Below, piece by piece: positions 42,996-51,409 of a stretch of DNA of 64,000 nt (its first letter is position 1; each line of letters opens with the position of its first letter). A program made the position numbers and the translations under genes. The notes under the pieces are model-generated. The model had not been told where the DNA came from and made no database searches. It saw only the letters and a program-made list of their open reading frames with translations. The stretch lies in the NCBI RefSeq assembly GCF_008370325.1, contig NZ_VNIP01000013.1, positions 1-64,000 on the forward strand. The letters are read 5' to 3'. The DNA comes from Martinezella tropici. GTDB taxonomy: Bacteria; Pseudomonadota; Alphaproteobacteria; Rhizobiales; Rhizobiaceae.

Positions 42996-43019
42996 TCGGG
43001 CAGGCAGTCACCTGCCCGA
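42996..43019 (+). repeat. Perfect 9-bp stem hairpin between DUF2934 and GH63 genes
   Basis: TCGGGCAGG and CCTGCCCGA form a perfect stem with a 6-base loop. There is no T-run, so it is more likely an mRNA stability or processing element, or an attenuator for the GH63 gene, than a terminator. Confidence 0.6.
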
Positions 43020-43046
43020 AACCCACTCCGCACTGCTGTTGGTTCC

Positions 43047-45665
43047 ATGATCTTTAATGCTTCGATCTTCAAGACCACCGAAGGCAAACGTCTCCTCGGA
43101 ACGGCGGATGGCGTTGGTTGGCGCCGATGGGGACCCTATCTGGCGGAGCGCCAATGGGGAACTGTACGGGAAGACTACAGTGCCAATGGTGATGCATGGA
43201 ATGCGCTCACCTTTGACCATGCTCGCAGTCGCGCCTATCGCTGGGGTGAAGATGGAATTGCCGGCTTTTGTGATCAGAGCATGCGATGGTGCCTGGGATT
43301 GGCGTTGTGGAACGGCCGGGACGAAATACTCAAGGAACGGCTGTTCGGCCTCAGCAATGAGCAGGGCAATCATGGAGAAGACGTCAAGGAGGTCTACCAC
43401 TACCTCGATGCCACACCGACGCACTCCTATCAGAAGATGGTCTATCGCTATCCGCAGGATGCCTTTCCCTATGAAGATCTGGTACGCGTTAACGGACAAC
43501 GCTCGCGGTTGGAGCCGGAGTACGAACTTGCCGACACCGGCATTTTTGCCGATGGCCGCTTTTTTGATATCACGGTCGAATACGCCAAGGCGGCACCCGA
43601 TGACATCCTGATGCGGATATCGGTCAAGAATGCTGCACGCAGCGCCGCTCGCATCCACGTTCTCCCGCACATCTGGGCACGAAACACATGGTCATGGAAA
43701 CCCGGCGGTGAACGACCAGTCCTCAATGCGACTGCGTCGGGCGACGTGCTTGCGTTCCGTGCCGGCAAGAAGACGTGGCGCTGGAGCAACGACGGTGCCG
43801 CGAAGCTGCTGTTTTGTGAAAACGAAACCAACGCGCCTCTTTTGTTTGGATCGCCGGGCCTTGGCCCGTTCAAGGATGGCATCAACGATTACGTCGTCAA
43901 CGCAATGAAGACCGCCGTCAGCGCCGATGGACGCGGAACCAAGGCGGCGGCACACGTCGTTCTCGATCTGCCGGCGCTAGGAAGCCGGGAGATCCGGATA
44001 CGCTGGCGCCCGGACGGCATTGCAAACGAACCTTTCGAAGATTTCGGCGTGATCTTCAACCAGCGCATCGCAGAGGCAAACGAATTTTACGAGGTTGTGC
44101 AGGCCGGTATCCCTAATGCAGATGCTCGCAAAATTCATCGGCAGGCGGTCGCAGGCATGCTGTGGTCAAAGCAGGTTTATTACTTTGACGTTCCGATCTG
44201 GCTGGCCGGGGACCCGGCTCAACCAACGCCGCCAACCGAGCGGCTGCAGGGCCGAAACGCCGGCTGGCGCCATCTCAACAATGCCGACGTCATCTCAATG
44301 CCGGATACGTGGGAATATCCTTGGTATGCGGCCTGGGATCTCGCTTTCCATTGTGTATCGCTCGCTCTGGTCGATCCGGGGTTTGCCAAGGATCAGCTCG
44401 TTCTTTTCACACGTGAGTGGTTCATGCATCCGAACGGCCAGCTCCCAGCCTACGAATGGGAGTTCGGCGACGTCAATCCGCCGGTTCATGCGTGGGCAGC
44501 GCTAAAGGTCTATCAGACGGACCGTAACCATACCGGTGTCGCCGATACCGATTTTCTAAAGAGAATATTTCACAAGCTGATGCTGAACTTCACCTGGTGG
44601 GTCAACCGCAAGGACAGTGGGGGCCGAAATATCTTTCAGGGTGGCTTTCTCGGTCTCGATAACATCAGCCCGTTCAATCGCTCGGAAATCCTGCCGGACG
44701 GCGCTTCAATCGACCAGGCCGACGGCACGGCCTGGATGGCTATGTATGCGCTAAACCTGATGCGCATTGCGCTCGAATTGTCGATGACGGATCCCGTGTA
44801 CGAGGATATTGCGACAAAATTCTTCGAGCATTTCCTCTCGATCGCCGGCGCGATGGCTGACGTAGCAGGCAGCGGGCAAAGCCTTTGGCACGAAGCCGAT
44901 GGCTTTTTCTACGACACGCTCCATACGAGAGGGGGCCAGATCCAGGCGATTCCAGCAAGGTCGATGGTTGGACTCATCCCGATCTTTGCAGTCGAGGTCC
45001 TCGATCAGGCGATGCTCGACAAAGTTCCGGAGTTTTCGAAACGCCTGCACTGGTTCCTCCAGCACAGGCCGCAGCTCGCAAACCTGGTTCCCAAATGGAC
45101 TGAACCTGGATCAGACGAACGAATCCTCCTTTCGTTGTTGCACGGCGATCGCCTCAGAGACCTGCTTCGCCGCATGCTCGATGAGGACGAGTTCCTTGCT
45201 GACTTCGGTGTGCGATCGATGTCGAAGGCTCATCTTGAGGCTCCTTGTGATCTTGCCTTTGCCGGTATGCGCTTTGACGCCACCTATACGCCCGGTGAGT
45301 CCGTGAACGGACTCTTCGGGGGCAACTCAAATTGGCGAGGGCCGATCTGGATGCCAGTCAACTTTCTGCTCATCGACTCCCTGCGGAAGTTCCACGCCTA
45401 CTTTGGCGAGAATTACCGTGTGGAATGCCCTGCCGGTTCGGGTGTCATGCTCAGTCTCGCCGGCGTCGCCGACGAACTGAGCCGACGCTTACAACAGCTT
45501 TTCACCGCAGACGCCATCGGGCAGCGAATCTCGCTGGCGTCGGATTCGGTGATTGATGACAATCTGCTGTTCCACGAGTATTTCCACGGCGATACCGGCG
45601 AGGGCCTCGGCGCGTCCCATCAAACTGGCTGGACCGCGCTTATTGCGAATCTCATCCAATGGTAA
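43047..45665 (+). CDS. Glycoside hydrolase family 63-type glucosidase
   Basis: This 872-residue enzyme is of the GH63/MGH type. N-terminal blocks WRRWGPYLAERQWGTVREDY, YRWGEDGIAGFCDQ and LKERLFGLSNEQGNHGEDVK are highly typical, and the (alpha/alpha)6 catalytic domain follows (WEYPWYAAWDLAFHCVSLAL, GSGQSLWHEADGFFYDTL, GGNSNWRGPIWMPVNFLLID). Bacterial members cleave alpha-glucosides such as glucosylglycerate or mannosylglycerate. No signal peptide is present, so a compatible-solute or storage glycan is plausible. Start at 43047 or the upstream GTG at 42987; the latter would place the hairpin inside the gene. Confidence 0.88.
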   Translation: MIFNASIFKTTEGKRLLGTADGVGWRRWGPYLAERQWGTVREDYSANGDAWNALTFDHARSRAYRWGEDGIAGFCDQSMRWCLGLALWNGRDEILKERLFGLSNEQGNHGEDVKEVYHYLDATPTHSYQKMVYRYPQDAFPYEDLVRVNGQRSRLEPEYELADTGIFADGRFFDITVEYAKAAPDDILMRISVKNAARSAARIHVLPHIWARNTWSWKPGGERPVLNATASGDVLAFRAGKKTWRWSNDGAAKLLFCENETNAPLLFGSPGLGPFKDGINDYVVNAMKTAVSADGRGTKAAAHVVLDLPALGSREIRIRWRPDGIANEPFEDFGVIFNQRIAEANEFYEVVQAGIPNADARKIHRQAVAGMLWSKQVYYFDVPIWLAGDPAQPTPPTERLQGRNAGWRHLNNADVISMPDTWEYPWYAAWDLAFHCVSLALVDPGFAKDQLVLFTREWFMHPNGQLPAYEWEFGDVNPPVHAWAALKVYQTDRNHTGVADTDFLKRIFHKLMLNFTWWVNRKDSGGRNIFQGGFLGLDNISPFNRSEILPDGASIDQADGTAWMAMYALNLMRIALELSMTDPVYEDIATKFFEHFLSIAGAMADVAGSGQSLWHEADGFFYDTLHTRGGQIQAIPARSMVGLIPIFAVEVLDQAMLDKVPEFSKRLHWFLQHRPQLANLVPKWTEPGSDERILLSLLHGDRLRDLLRRMLDEDEFLADFGVRSMSKAHLEAPCDLAFAGMRFDATYTPGESVNGLFGGNSNWRGPIWMPVNFLLIDSLRKFHAYFGENYRVECPAGSGVMLSLAGVADELSRRLQQLFTADAIGQRISLASDSVIDDNLLFHEYFHGDTGEGLGASHQTGWTALIANLIQW

Positions 45666-45857
45666 CGTTTTGCTCTTTGGACGTCGCGATTGATCGCAAC
45701 CACTGCTGAAACGGCGATCGAATTTTAGGAGGTGGCCTGCGGATAATCAGGAGGATGCGATTGCTGCGTGAAGGTCATGCGAGGCGGGTGTGCAGACGTT
45801 GGAGCCACCATCCCAGCCACGGGAAGACGAGGAACAGCAATTTTTTTGCCCGCGATT

Positions 45858-45883
45858 GTAACGAAACGAGTTTCCCCAGCGAA
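45858..45883 (+). promoter_or_regulatory. ECF-type promoter GTAACG-N16-CGAA
   Basis: GTAACG (45858-45863) and CGAA (45880-45883) have a 16-base spacer, 38 nt before the TPR-methyltransferase gene. Confidence 0.82.
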
Positions 45884-45921
45884 GTCGGACGAGGATTGAC
45901 CTTGTCGCTTGGGGACATTTG

Positions 45922-47289
45922 ATGACGGCTGAAAATCTGCTACACGACCACTCGAAGGCGCGCGAATTCTTAAATGAGGCAATGACATTTCACGCTTCTG
46001 GCGATCTTGACCGCGCGGAGCAGTGTTATGTCGAGGTGCTGAACCATGGCTACCGGGCCGCGGACATTTTACCGTTGCTCGCCGGCGTAGTCGGAGCCAG
46101 GGGAAAGTACGAGACTGCGATTTCTTACTGGAGCCAGCTACTTCAGATCCGACCCGACCACCCGGTTGCGCTTCTGGAAAAAGGCGCTCTGCATTTGAAG
46201 GTTGGAGAGGCGGTGGAAGCAGTCCATTGCTTCGAGGCCGCCACGCTGGGCTCCCCAGGCAATATGCTTGCCCTCAACAATCTTGCTGTCGCGCTTACCC
46301 AAGCCAATCGACAGCACGATGCTCTGGAGAAGTTCCGCACTCTGGTGCGCCATCAACCGGGAAACGTTCTGGCTCAACATCAGGTACGCCGCTTAACGTC
46401 AAGAATCGTTCCGTTCTGGCATATTCCCATGCTGAACGACGCTCGCCGCAATGACGCCTTCGAAGCGGCCATCACAAAGGCAATCGCCGAGCGAGGGCCA
46501 GATGCGCGCGTTCTCGATATAGGCACCGGCAGCGGGCTCCTGTCGATGATGGCTGCGAGAGCCGGGGCAAAACATGTTGTCACCTGCGAGGTCGTGCCGG
46601 TGATCGCCGCGACCGCAAAAGAGATTGTCGAGCAGAATGGCTTTTCCGATCGCATCGTCGTCGTCAACAAGAGCTCATCCGAGCTTGTTGTCGGTCAGGA
46701 CATTGACCGCCGCGCCGATATCCTTGTTTCCGAGATCCTGTCCAGCGACCTTCTTGCCGAAGACGTTCTCTCGACCTTCGAGGACGCGCACAAGCGGCTG
46801 ATCAATGACGACGCTCTCATCATCCCGCGCAGCGCTATAGCGGTAGGCTGCCTTGTGGAGAGCGAGATCTTGAACAAATATGCATTTGTCGACAGGGTTT
46901 CAGGCTTTGATGTCTCCGGTTTTGCGTCCCTCGCGCCGAACAAGCTTCCCGTGCATGGAACAATGACGGAATGGAAGCGGTTGTCTCACGATGTCGACCT
47001 CCAGGTCGTTGATCTCACCGGTACGATCCACAGCGAGGAATACCGCGTGATCGACATTCCAGTTACATTCAGTGGAATGGCGGCCGGCATGGTGCAGTGG
47101 CTGAAAATCGACCTTGCCGAAGGGATCGAATTCGAGAACCATCCTGACGATTATTCCGATGGGGGATGGTTGCAGATCCTGCATCCTTTCCAAACACCGG
47201 TACCTGTCGAGGAGGGTTCGGTGTTCAGGGTCATCGTTGGTCATGATCGCAACAGTTTGGTCGTCATGGCGGCACCCGCCACCGGCTGA
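45922..47289 (+). CDS. TPR domain fused to PRMT-like methyltransferase
   Basis: This is a 455-residue protein. Residues 12-155 hold four TPR-like repeats (AMTFHASGDLDRAEQCYVEV, ALLEKGALHLKVGEAVEAVH). From about 160 it resembles protein arginine methyltransferases of the PRMT7/PRMT9 type: SAM motif VLDIGTGSGLLSMMAARAGA (197-216), acidic CEVVPVIAATAKEI, and a double-Glu loop SEILSSDLLAEDVL (E271, E280). The beta-barrel part follows. The TPR-PRMT order matches eukaryotic PRMT9 and is rare in bacteria. The substrate is unknown; a protein or small guanidino compound is possible. Confidence 0.82.
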   Translation: MTAENLLHDHSKAREFLNEAMTFHASGDLDRAEQCYVEVLNHGYRAADILPLLAGVVGARGKYETAISYWSQLLQIRPDHPVALLEKGALHLKVGEAVEAVHCFEAATLGSPGNMLALNNLAVALTQANRQHDALEKFRTLVRHQPGNVLAQHQVRRLTSRIVPFWHIPMLNDARRNDAFEAAITKAIAERGPDARVLDIGTGSGLLSMMAARAGAKHVVTCEVVPVIAATAKEIVEQNGFSDRIVVVNKSSSELVVGQDIDRRADILVSEILSSDLLAEDVLSTFEDAHKRLINDDALIIPRSAIAVGCLVESEILNKYAFVDRVSGFDVSGFASLAPNKLPVHGTMTEWKRLSHDVDLQVVDLTGTIHSEEYRVIDIPVTFSGMAAGMVQWLKIDLAEGIEFENHPDDYSDGGWLQILHPFQTPVPVEEGSVFRVIVGHDRNSLVVMAAPATG

Positions 47290-47327
47290 GAACGTCCTGC
47301 AATTCTTTGCTCACGAGAGGAAAGTCG

Positions 47328-48077
47328 GTGCCACAACAGATCAAGGCCTTCGTCTTCGATGCCTACGGCACGCTTTACGACGTCCAGTCGGTCGAGCAAG
47401 TTGTAGAGGGTGCCTATCCGGGCTACGGGAGCGTGATCACGGCCATATGGCGAATAAAGCAACTTGAATATACCTGGCTGACGTCGCTGATGGGGAGATA
47501 TGAGGACTTTTGGAACCTGACGAAGCGCGCCCTTGAATACACGCTGCGCTCGCTTCATCTGGATGCCAATCCACAACGTGTAGAAAATCTCGCCGCCGCC
47601 TATTTCAGTCTCCAACCTTACGACGACGCACGAGATTGCCTGGAGCGCTTGGCGACGCAAAAGCGTGCAATTCTCTCGAACGGCAGCCCTGCGATGCTGT
47701 ATAGTCTGGTGAAGAACTCCAGCTTCGAGCGATTTTTCGATCGCATTTTGAGCGTTGACAGCAGACGAGTATTCAAACCGGCCAAGGACGCCTACGCCTT
47801 GATCGAGCAAGAGCTTGGCGTGACACCCGAACAGGTGGTCTTCGTGTCGTCGAACGGATTCGATATCTGCGGCGCGAAGAATTATGGTTTCACGGTTGTG
47901 CGTGTTGCACGCTCTATCAACCGTGTCGGGACCGCGTTCCCTCTGAAGATCGACGAGCGGGCGTTATTCGATCTTCTGCGCGCTCAGGCCGAAACGTTGG
48001 ATCAATCGGCAGATGTGACTGTCCGTTCGTTGGCAGAAATTCCTGACTTATTCGGCGGCCCCGGACGAGGCGCCTGA
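47328..48077 (+). CDS. Haloacid-dehalogenase type II-like HAD hydrolase
   Basis: The 249-residue HAD protein has the (S)-2-haloacid dehalogenase set: nucleophile D11 in FVFDAYGTLYDV, AILSNGSPAML, FKPAKDAYALIE with the Lys, and VFVSSNGFDICGAK with the acidic motif. It should hydrolyse short 2-haloalkanoates, or a related small acid. The GTG at 47328 follows GAGAGGAAAG. It lies 38 nt after the PRMT-like gene and its stop overlaps the next ATG, forming a three-gene operon under the ECF-type promoter. Confidence 0.87.
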   Translation: MPQQIKAFVFDAYGTLYDVQSVEQVVEGAYPGYGSVITAIWRIKQLEYTWLTSLMGRYEDFWNLTKRALEYTLRSLHLDANPQRVENLAAAYFSLQPYDDARDCLERLATQKRAILSNGSPAMLYSLVKNSSFERFFDRILSVDSRRVFKPAKDAYALIEQELGVTPEQVVFVSSNGFDICGAKNYGFTVVRVARSINRVGTAFPLKIDERALFDLLRAQAETLDQSADVTVRSLAEIPDLFGGPGRGA

Positions 48078-48490
48078 TGTACCTTTATGTTAAGGCAATC
48101 CATGTCTTTGCCGTCATCGTCTTTATTGCAGGGATGCTGACAACGGCATTTGCTCTACGGGCAGTCGCGACAGTGCCACAGGATGTAAGCGCCCGCCGGC
48201 TCGGGGGAATCGTTCTGCAGTGGGACGGGCTGGTCACGACGCCGGCGCTCGCTGTGGTTTGGGTTGCAGGCTTCACGATGGCATTCGGCGCCGGTTGGAG
48301 CAGTTCGCTCTGGCTTTTGCTGAAGTTGGTTCCAGCCGCCTTCCTGACCGGTCTGCATACGCTTCAAGGGATTGCTTTGAAGCGTCAGCTCCGGGCAGGG
48401 CAATCGACCGCGCTGCTCCGCTGGTTGCCGCTTGCTATCATTCTTACTTTTGCGACGATCGATTGGTTGGCTGTCACCAAGCCGTTCTGA
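48077..48490 (+). CDS. CopD/HemJ-like four-helix membrane protein
   Basis: The 137-residue protein has four hydrophobic helices (YVKAIHVFAVIVFIAGMLTT, LVTTPALAVVWVAGFTMAFG, LWLLLKLVPAAFLTGLHTLQ, LPLAIILTFATIDWLAVTKP). The His in helix 1 (KAIHVFA) and in helix 3 (TGLHTLQG) match positions in CopD/HemJ-like proteins that bind copper or heme. Its ATG overlaps the dehalogenase stop. Copper import or heme handling fits the regulon's proposed metal theme, but this is inferred. Confidence 0.72.
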   Translation: MYLYVKAIHVFAVIVFIAGMLTTAFALRAVATVPQDVSARRLGGIVLQWDGLVTTPALAVVWVAGFTMAFGAGWSSSLWLLLKLVPAAFLTGLHTLQGIALKRQLRAGQSTALLRWLPLAIILTFATIDWLAVTKPF

Positions 48491-48978
48491 AGTGACGTAA
48501 CAACCATTTCTGACTGGTACCTGTCTTTCTTGTCACGTGTAGCGTTTTGACCGGCTTAGGATGGAGACGCTGTTGACGCCCGAGTTACCCATCCGCTGTT
48601 TTCTTCGTTCGATACCATCTCTATGCCGGACTCAGCAGCGGTCCTGCATTGCCGGTGGGCAATGTTGTTGACGAGCAACCCGTAAAACGCACCGGATAGA
48701 AGAGCAGATAGCCGCTCCTCTTGCCAGACCCGCGGCTTGAATGTCGTCCAGTTTTTTCCTTCAGTGCGGTCGCGAAAAATAGCTCGACGGCTACGCGCAT
48801 CCGAGACCGCCTTGGTTCTATCGAGCGTATAAAGATTTGAGCGAGAAAGTCGCGTTGCCATCGCCACTTCGTGACAGATCTGACTCAAACTCAAATGTGA
48901 ATCGTTCCCGCCTTGAATTCTAGAACAAACGAATTAAAACCATAAGAACGGAAAATTGGGAGCCACCCGGCGGACGTT
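48491..48978. other. Spacer before the peroxiredoxin gene
   Basis: A minus-strand frame (48556-48894) has no similarity I can recognise and no ribosome site. A GTAACA at 48495 lacks a matching CG[A/T]A box at N16, so it is not counted as a promoter. Otherwise nothing definite. Confidence 0.4.
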
Positions 48979-49632
48979 ATGGGCGTGCAAAAGACACTGG
49001 CGGCTTTCAAGCAGGAGTTCGCGCGTACCGCGCCTGAAGGACGCGTGGCGCTGTACGAGTCGAAAATCGCAGAATTGCGAGTGAGCTCTCTATTTGATGG
49101 CGCCCTTCGAACGGGCGAAAGCGTGCCCGATTTCCGTCTGCTTGGTGCGAAGGGAAACCTAGTTTCGCTCCATGACGAAATTGCCTCCGGCCCCATCGTT
49201 GTCACCTTCTATCGCGGTGGATGGTGCCCGTACTGCAATTTGCAATTGAAGGCGTACCAGGAAATCCTGCCACAGATACAGTCGTATGGTGCTAAACTCA
49301 TCGCCATCTCGCCCGAACTTCCCGATCAGTATCTGACCACAGCCGAACAGAATGCCCTGGCGTTCGACGTCCTGAGCGATCTTGGCAACAGGGTCGCCAG
49401 ATCGTTCGGTATCGTGTTTACCTTGCCGGAAGAGCTACGTGCCGCGATGATTGCCAATGGCAAGGCGCTGCCCGGAATCAATGGCGACGAAAGCTGGGAA
49501 CTCCCTGTTCCGGCGACCTTCGTTATCGACACAAACGCTACCGCTGTTCTCGCGCATATCGACGTTGACTACCGCAACAGGCTCGAGCCTGACGAAATTG
49601 TCGCCGCACTCAAATCGCTTTCGCTTCAATGA
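48979..49632 (+). CDS. Peroxiredoxin-like AhpC/TSA-family protein
   Basis: The 217-residue thioredoxin-fold protein has the AhpC/TSA-like core and a CxxC active site (C83, C86 in RGGWCPYCNLQLKAYQ). A second block is FDVLSDLGNRVARSFGI. This subgroup, with an N-terminal helical extension and WCPYC, is predicted to reduce peroxides or thiols. It is a clear paralogue of the protein at 53367-54029, sharing WCPYCN and the ending PVPATFVI. It probably forms an operon with the GST gene 70 nt downstream. Confidence 0.87.
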   Translation: MGVQKTLAAFKQEFARTAPEGRVALYESKIAELRVSSLFDGALRTGESVPDFRLLGAKGNLVSLHDEIASGPIVVTFYRGGWCPYCNLQLKAYQEILPQIQSYGAKLIAISPELPDQYLTTAEQNALAFDVLSDLGNRVARSFGIVFTLPEELRAAMIANGKALPGINGDESWELPVPATFVIDTNATAVLAHIDVDYRNRLEPDEIVAALKSLSLQ

Positions 49633-49702
49633 ATCCGGACGCGTCACTTGCCCCTGCCGCTGAGGGCCGGCGTCCGTTCACTCACCTGCTTCGGAGATCC
49701 AG

Positions 49703-50407
49703 ATGATCCGCTTTTACTTTCACCCGACGCCCAACCCCGCCAAGGTGGCGTTGTTTCTGGAAGAGGCCGGCCTTGCCTATGAGATTATCCCCGTCGATAC
49801 CAGCAAGGGGGAGCAGCATTTGCCAGCCTTCCGGACGATCAATCCAAACGGCAAAGTGCCTGCCATCGTAGACACGGACGGCCCCGGTGGAAAGGAAACA
49901 AGGGTTTTCGATTCCACGGCGATCCTCATCTATCTCGGTGAGAAGACCGGCAAGTTTTTGGGCTCACCTGAGGACCGACCCGAATTGCTCTCGTGGCTGA
50001 TGTTTCTCGCCTCCGGCCTGGGACCGTTCTCGGGTCAGGCTGTCCACTTTCAGCATGCTGCTCCTGAAGGGCTTGACTACGCGGTCAACCGTTATCGCCG
50101 CGAGGCTGAACGGCACTATCAGGTCTTGGATGATCATCTGGAAGGAAGGTCCTTCATTGTCGGCAGCGACTATACGATCGCGGACATGTCAGCATGGGGG
50201 TGGCTGGACCGGGCTTCGCGGGTGCTGAAGGGGGCGGAAGATCCGTTCGCGGCCTATCCCAATCTGAAGCGGCTGTTTGAGATGGTCGATGCTCGTCCTG
50301 CGGTCGCACGCAGTCGCGAAGTAGGAAGGGATCACGCCTTCAAGCGGGTCAACGACGAGGAGACGAAGAGGGCCCTTTTTCCGTCGAACTACCCGCCGGC
50401 AAAGTGA
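49703..50407 (+). CDS. Glutathione S-transferase
   Basis: The 234-residue protein has an N-terminal thioredoxin-type GST domain (YFHPTPNPAKVALFLEEAGL, NPNGKVPAIVD, DSTAILIYLGEKTG) and a C-terminal helical domain (ERHYQVLDDHLEGRSFIVGS followed by DYTIADMSAWGWLDRA). It resembles the YghU/nu-class-like GSTs, which reduce disulfides or organic peroxides with glutathione. GGAG precedes the ATG. With the peroxiredoxin-like gene it forms a thiol-defence pair. Confidence 0.88.
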   Translation: MIRFYFHPTPNPAKVALFLEEAGLAYEIIPVDTSKGEQHLPAFRTINPNGKVPAIVDTDGPGGKETRVFDSTAILIYLGEKTGKFLGSPEDRPELLSWLMFLASGLGPFSGQAVHFQHAAPEGLDYAVNRYRREAERHYQVLDDHLEGRSFIVGSDYTIADMSAWGWLDRASRVLKGAEDPFAAYPNLKRLFEMVDARPAVARSREVGRDHAFKRVNDEETKRALFPSNYPPAK

Positions 50408-50539
50408 GTCGAGAATAATGCATTTCCGAAGTAAAAGACTGCTCCCTCCTTCGTGGCGGACGCATCATTCCGCCATGAGACTGGCGCCTGCGACGCAGCT
50501 AGCGACGCTCTGTAAATGCGGCAGGGTCGCTGAAATCCG

Positions 50540-51238
50540 CTAGTCGGTCGCGGCCGAAAGGATGGGGCCGCCGTTGGGTCGCTGTATAAGCAACGCTGTC
50601 TTCAAGCCCACATCGGCACGAGGCAACAAAAACGAGGCCTTGCTCCCGTCCCAGGTCCCGAGCCTGTCCAAGCTCCGAACGACGTGGGTATGCTGCAATG
50701 TCGCACCGCCGTTTTCTCCGCGTGCTACCGGCACGGCTTCCACCCGCGGATCGTAGCGCACGAGCCATACATCGGCGTCCTCGGTTTCGGAGCCGGCGCC
50801 GACTTCGGCCCGGCCATTGTTAAAAGTCAGCGTAGGCCCCTTTAGCGGAGGAGTTTCGGTAAGTAGAGCCTCGACTTCGGAGAGGCTGTTTCCGACAGCC
50901 GTCGTCGCGCCGTTGAAGACCATCTGGGGTGTGTACGGACCGGCTTGTCTCAGGCCCGGCTCATAGGTCACCTGGCGTTCTGTAAATTCAGGCTTTCCGT
51001 ACGTGTCCTTCCAGCCGAGATAGTCCCAGTAGGTCACGGAGAAGCTGAGTGCCAAAACATCCTTCCGGTTGCTGATCTTGATAAGGTTCGCATTGGCCGG
51101 AGGGCAGGACGAGCAGCCCTGACTTGTGAATAATTCCACGACGGTTGGCTGCCGGTCCGCTGCCGCCACGGGCATTGCCGCAGTTGCTGCTAAAGAACCA
51201 AAAAGCATGAATCTGCCGATGCTGCCGGGATATTTCAT
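50540..51238 (-). CDS. DUF1223 secreted thioredoxin-like protein
   Basis: The 232-residue precursor has a signal peptide (about 1-27, ending AAA) and the DUF1223 core with a CxxC (C42, C45 in ELFTSQGCSSCPPANANL). The fold is predicted thioredoxin-like and periplasmic. I choose the ATG at 51238, after GGGAG. An in-frame ATG at 51310 lies inside the promoter spacer, which rules it out. The ECF-type element 52 nt upstream places it in the regulon, with a divergent hydrolase gene. Confidence 0.87.
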   Translation of the reverse strand: MKYPGSIGRFMLFGSLAATAAMPVAAADRQPTVVELFTSQGCSSCPPANANLIKISNRKDVLALSFSVTYWDYLGWKDTYGKPEFTERQVTYEPGLRQAGPYTPQMVFNGATTAVGNSLSEVEALLTETPPLKGPTLTFNNGRAEVGAGSETEDADVWLVRYDPRVEAVPVARGENGGATLQHTHVVRSLDRLGTWDGSKASFLLPRADVGLKTALLIQRPNGGPILSAATD

Positions 51239-51290
51239 GATGGGACTCCCAATCAAGGCCGCGCCGGACGATCCGAGCGGTTGATGGGAA

Positions 51291-51316
51291 TTCGCCGACG
51301 AGGCGAACATCGTTAC
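51291..51316 (-). promoter_or_regulatory. ECF-type promoter GTAACG-N16-CGAA (minus strand)
   Basis: On the minus strand GTAACG (51316-51311) and CGAA (51294-51291) have a 16-base spacer, 52 nt before the DUF1223 gene. Confidence 0.82.
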
Positions 51317-51349
51317 ACCTTCACGTCTTAGTGATCGGAAGATGGCGAT

Positions 51350-51375
51350 GTAACAGCAGATCATCGGCGCGCGTA
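51350..51375 (+). promoter_or_regulatory. ECF-type promoter GTAACA-N16-CGTA
   Basis: GTAACA (51350-51355) and CGTA (51372-51375) have a 16-base spacer, 34 nt before the hydrolase at 51410. It is divergent from the element at 51291-51316. Confidence 0.7.
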
Positions 51376-51409
51376 TTGGAGACGATACAAATCACTGTCC
51401 GGAGAGATC

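Noticed and set aside
45662..45690. GTAACG immediately after the GH63 stop codon
   Set aside because: No CG[A/T]A follows at 16 bases; the real element is at 45858.
48495..48520. GTAACA as an eleventh promoter
   Set aside because: The bases at the N16 position are ACCT instead of CG[A/T]A.
48556..48894. Minus-strand open frame of 112 codons
   Set aside because: No ribosome site, no recognisable motif and no promoter element; likely a chance frame.
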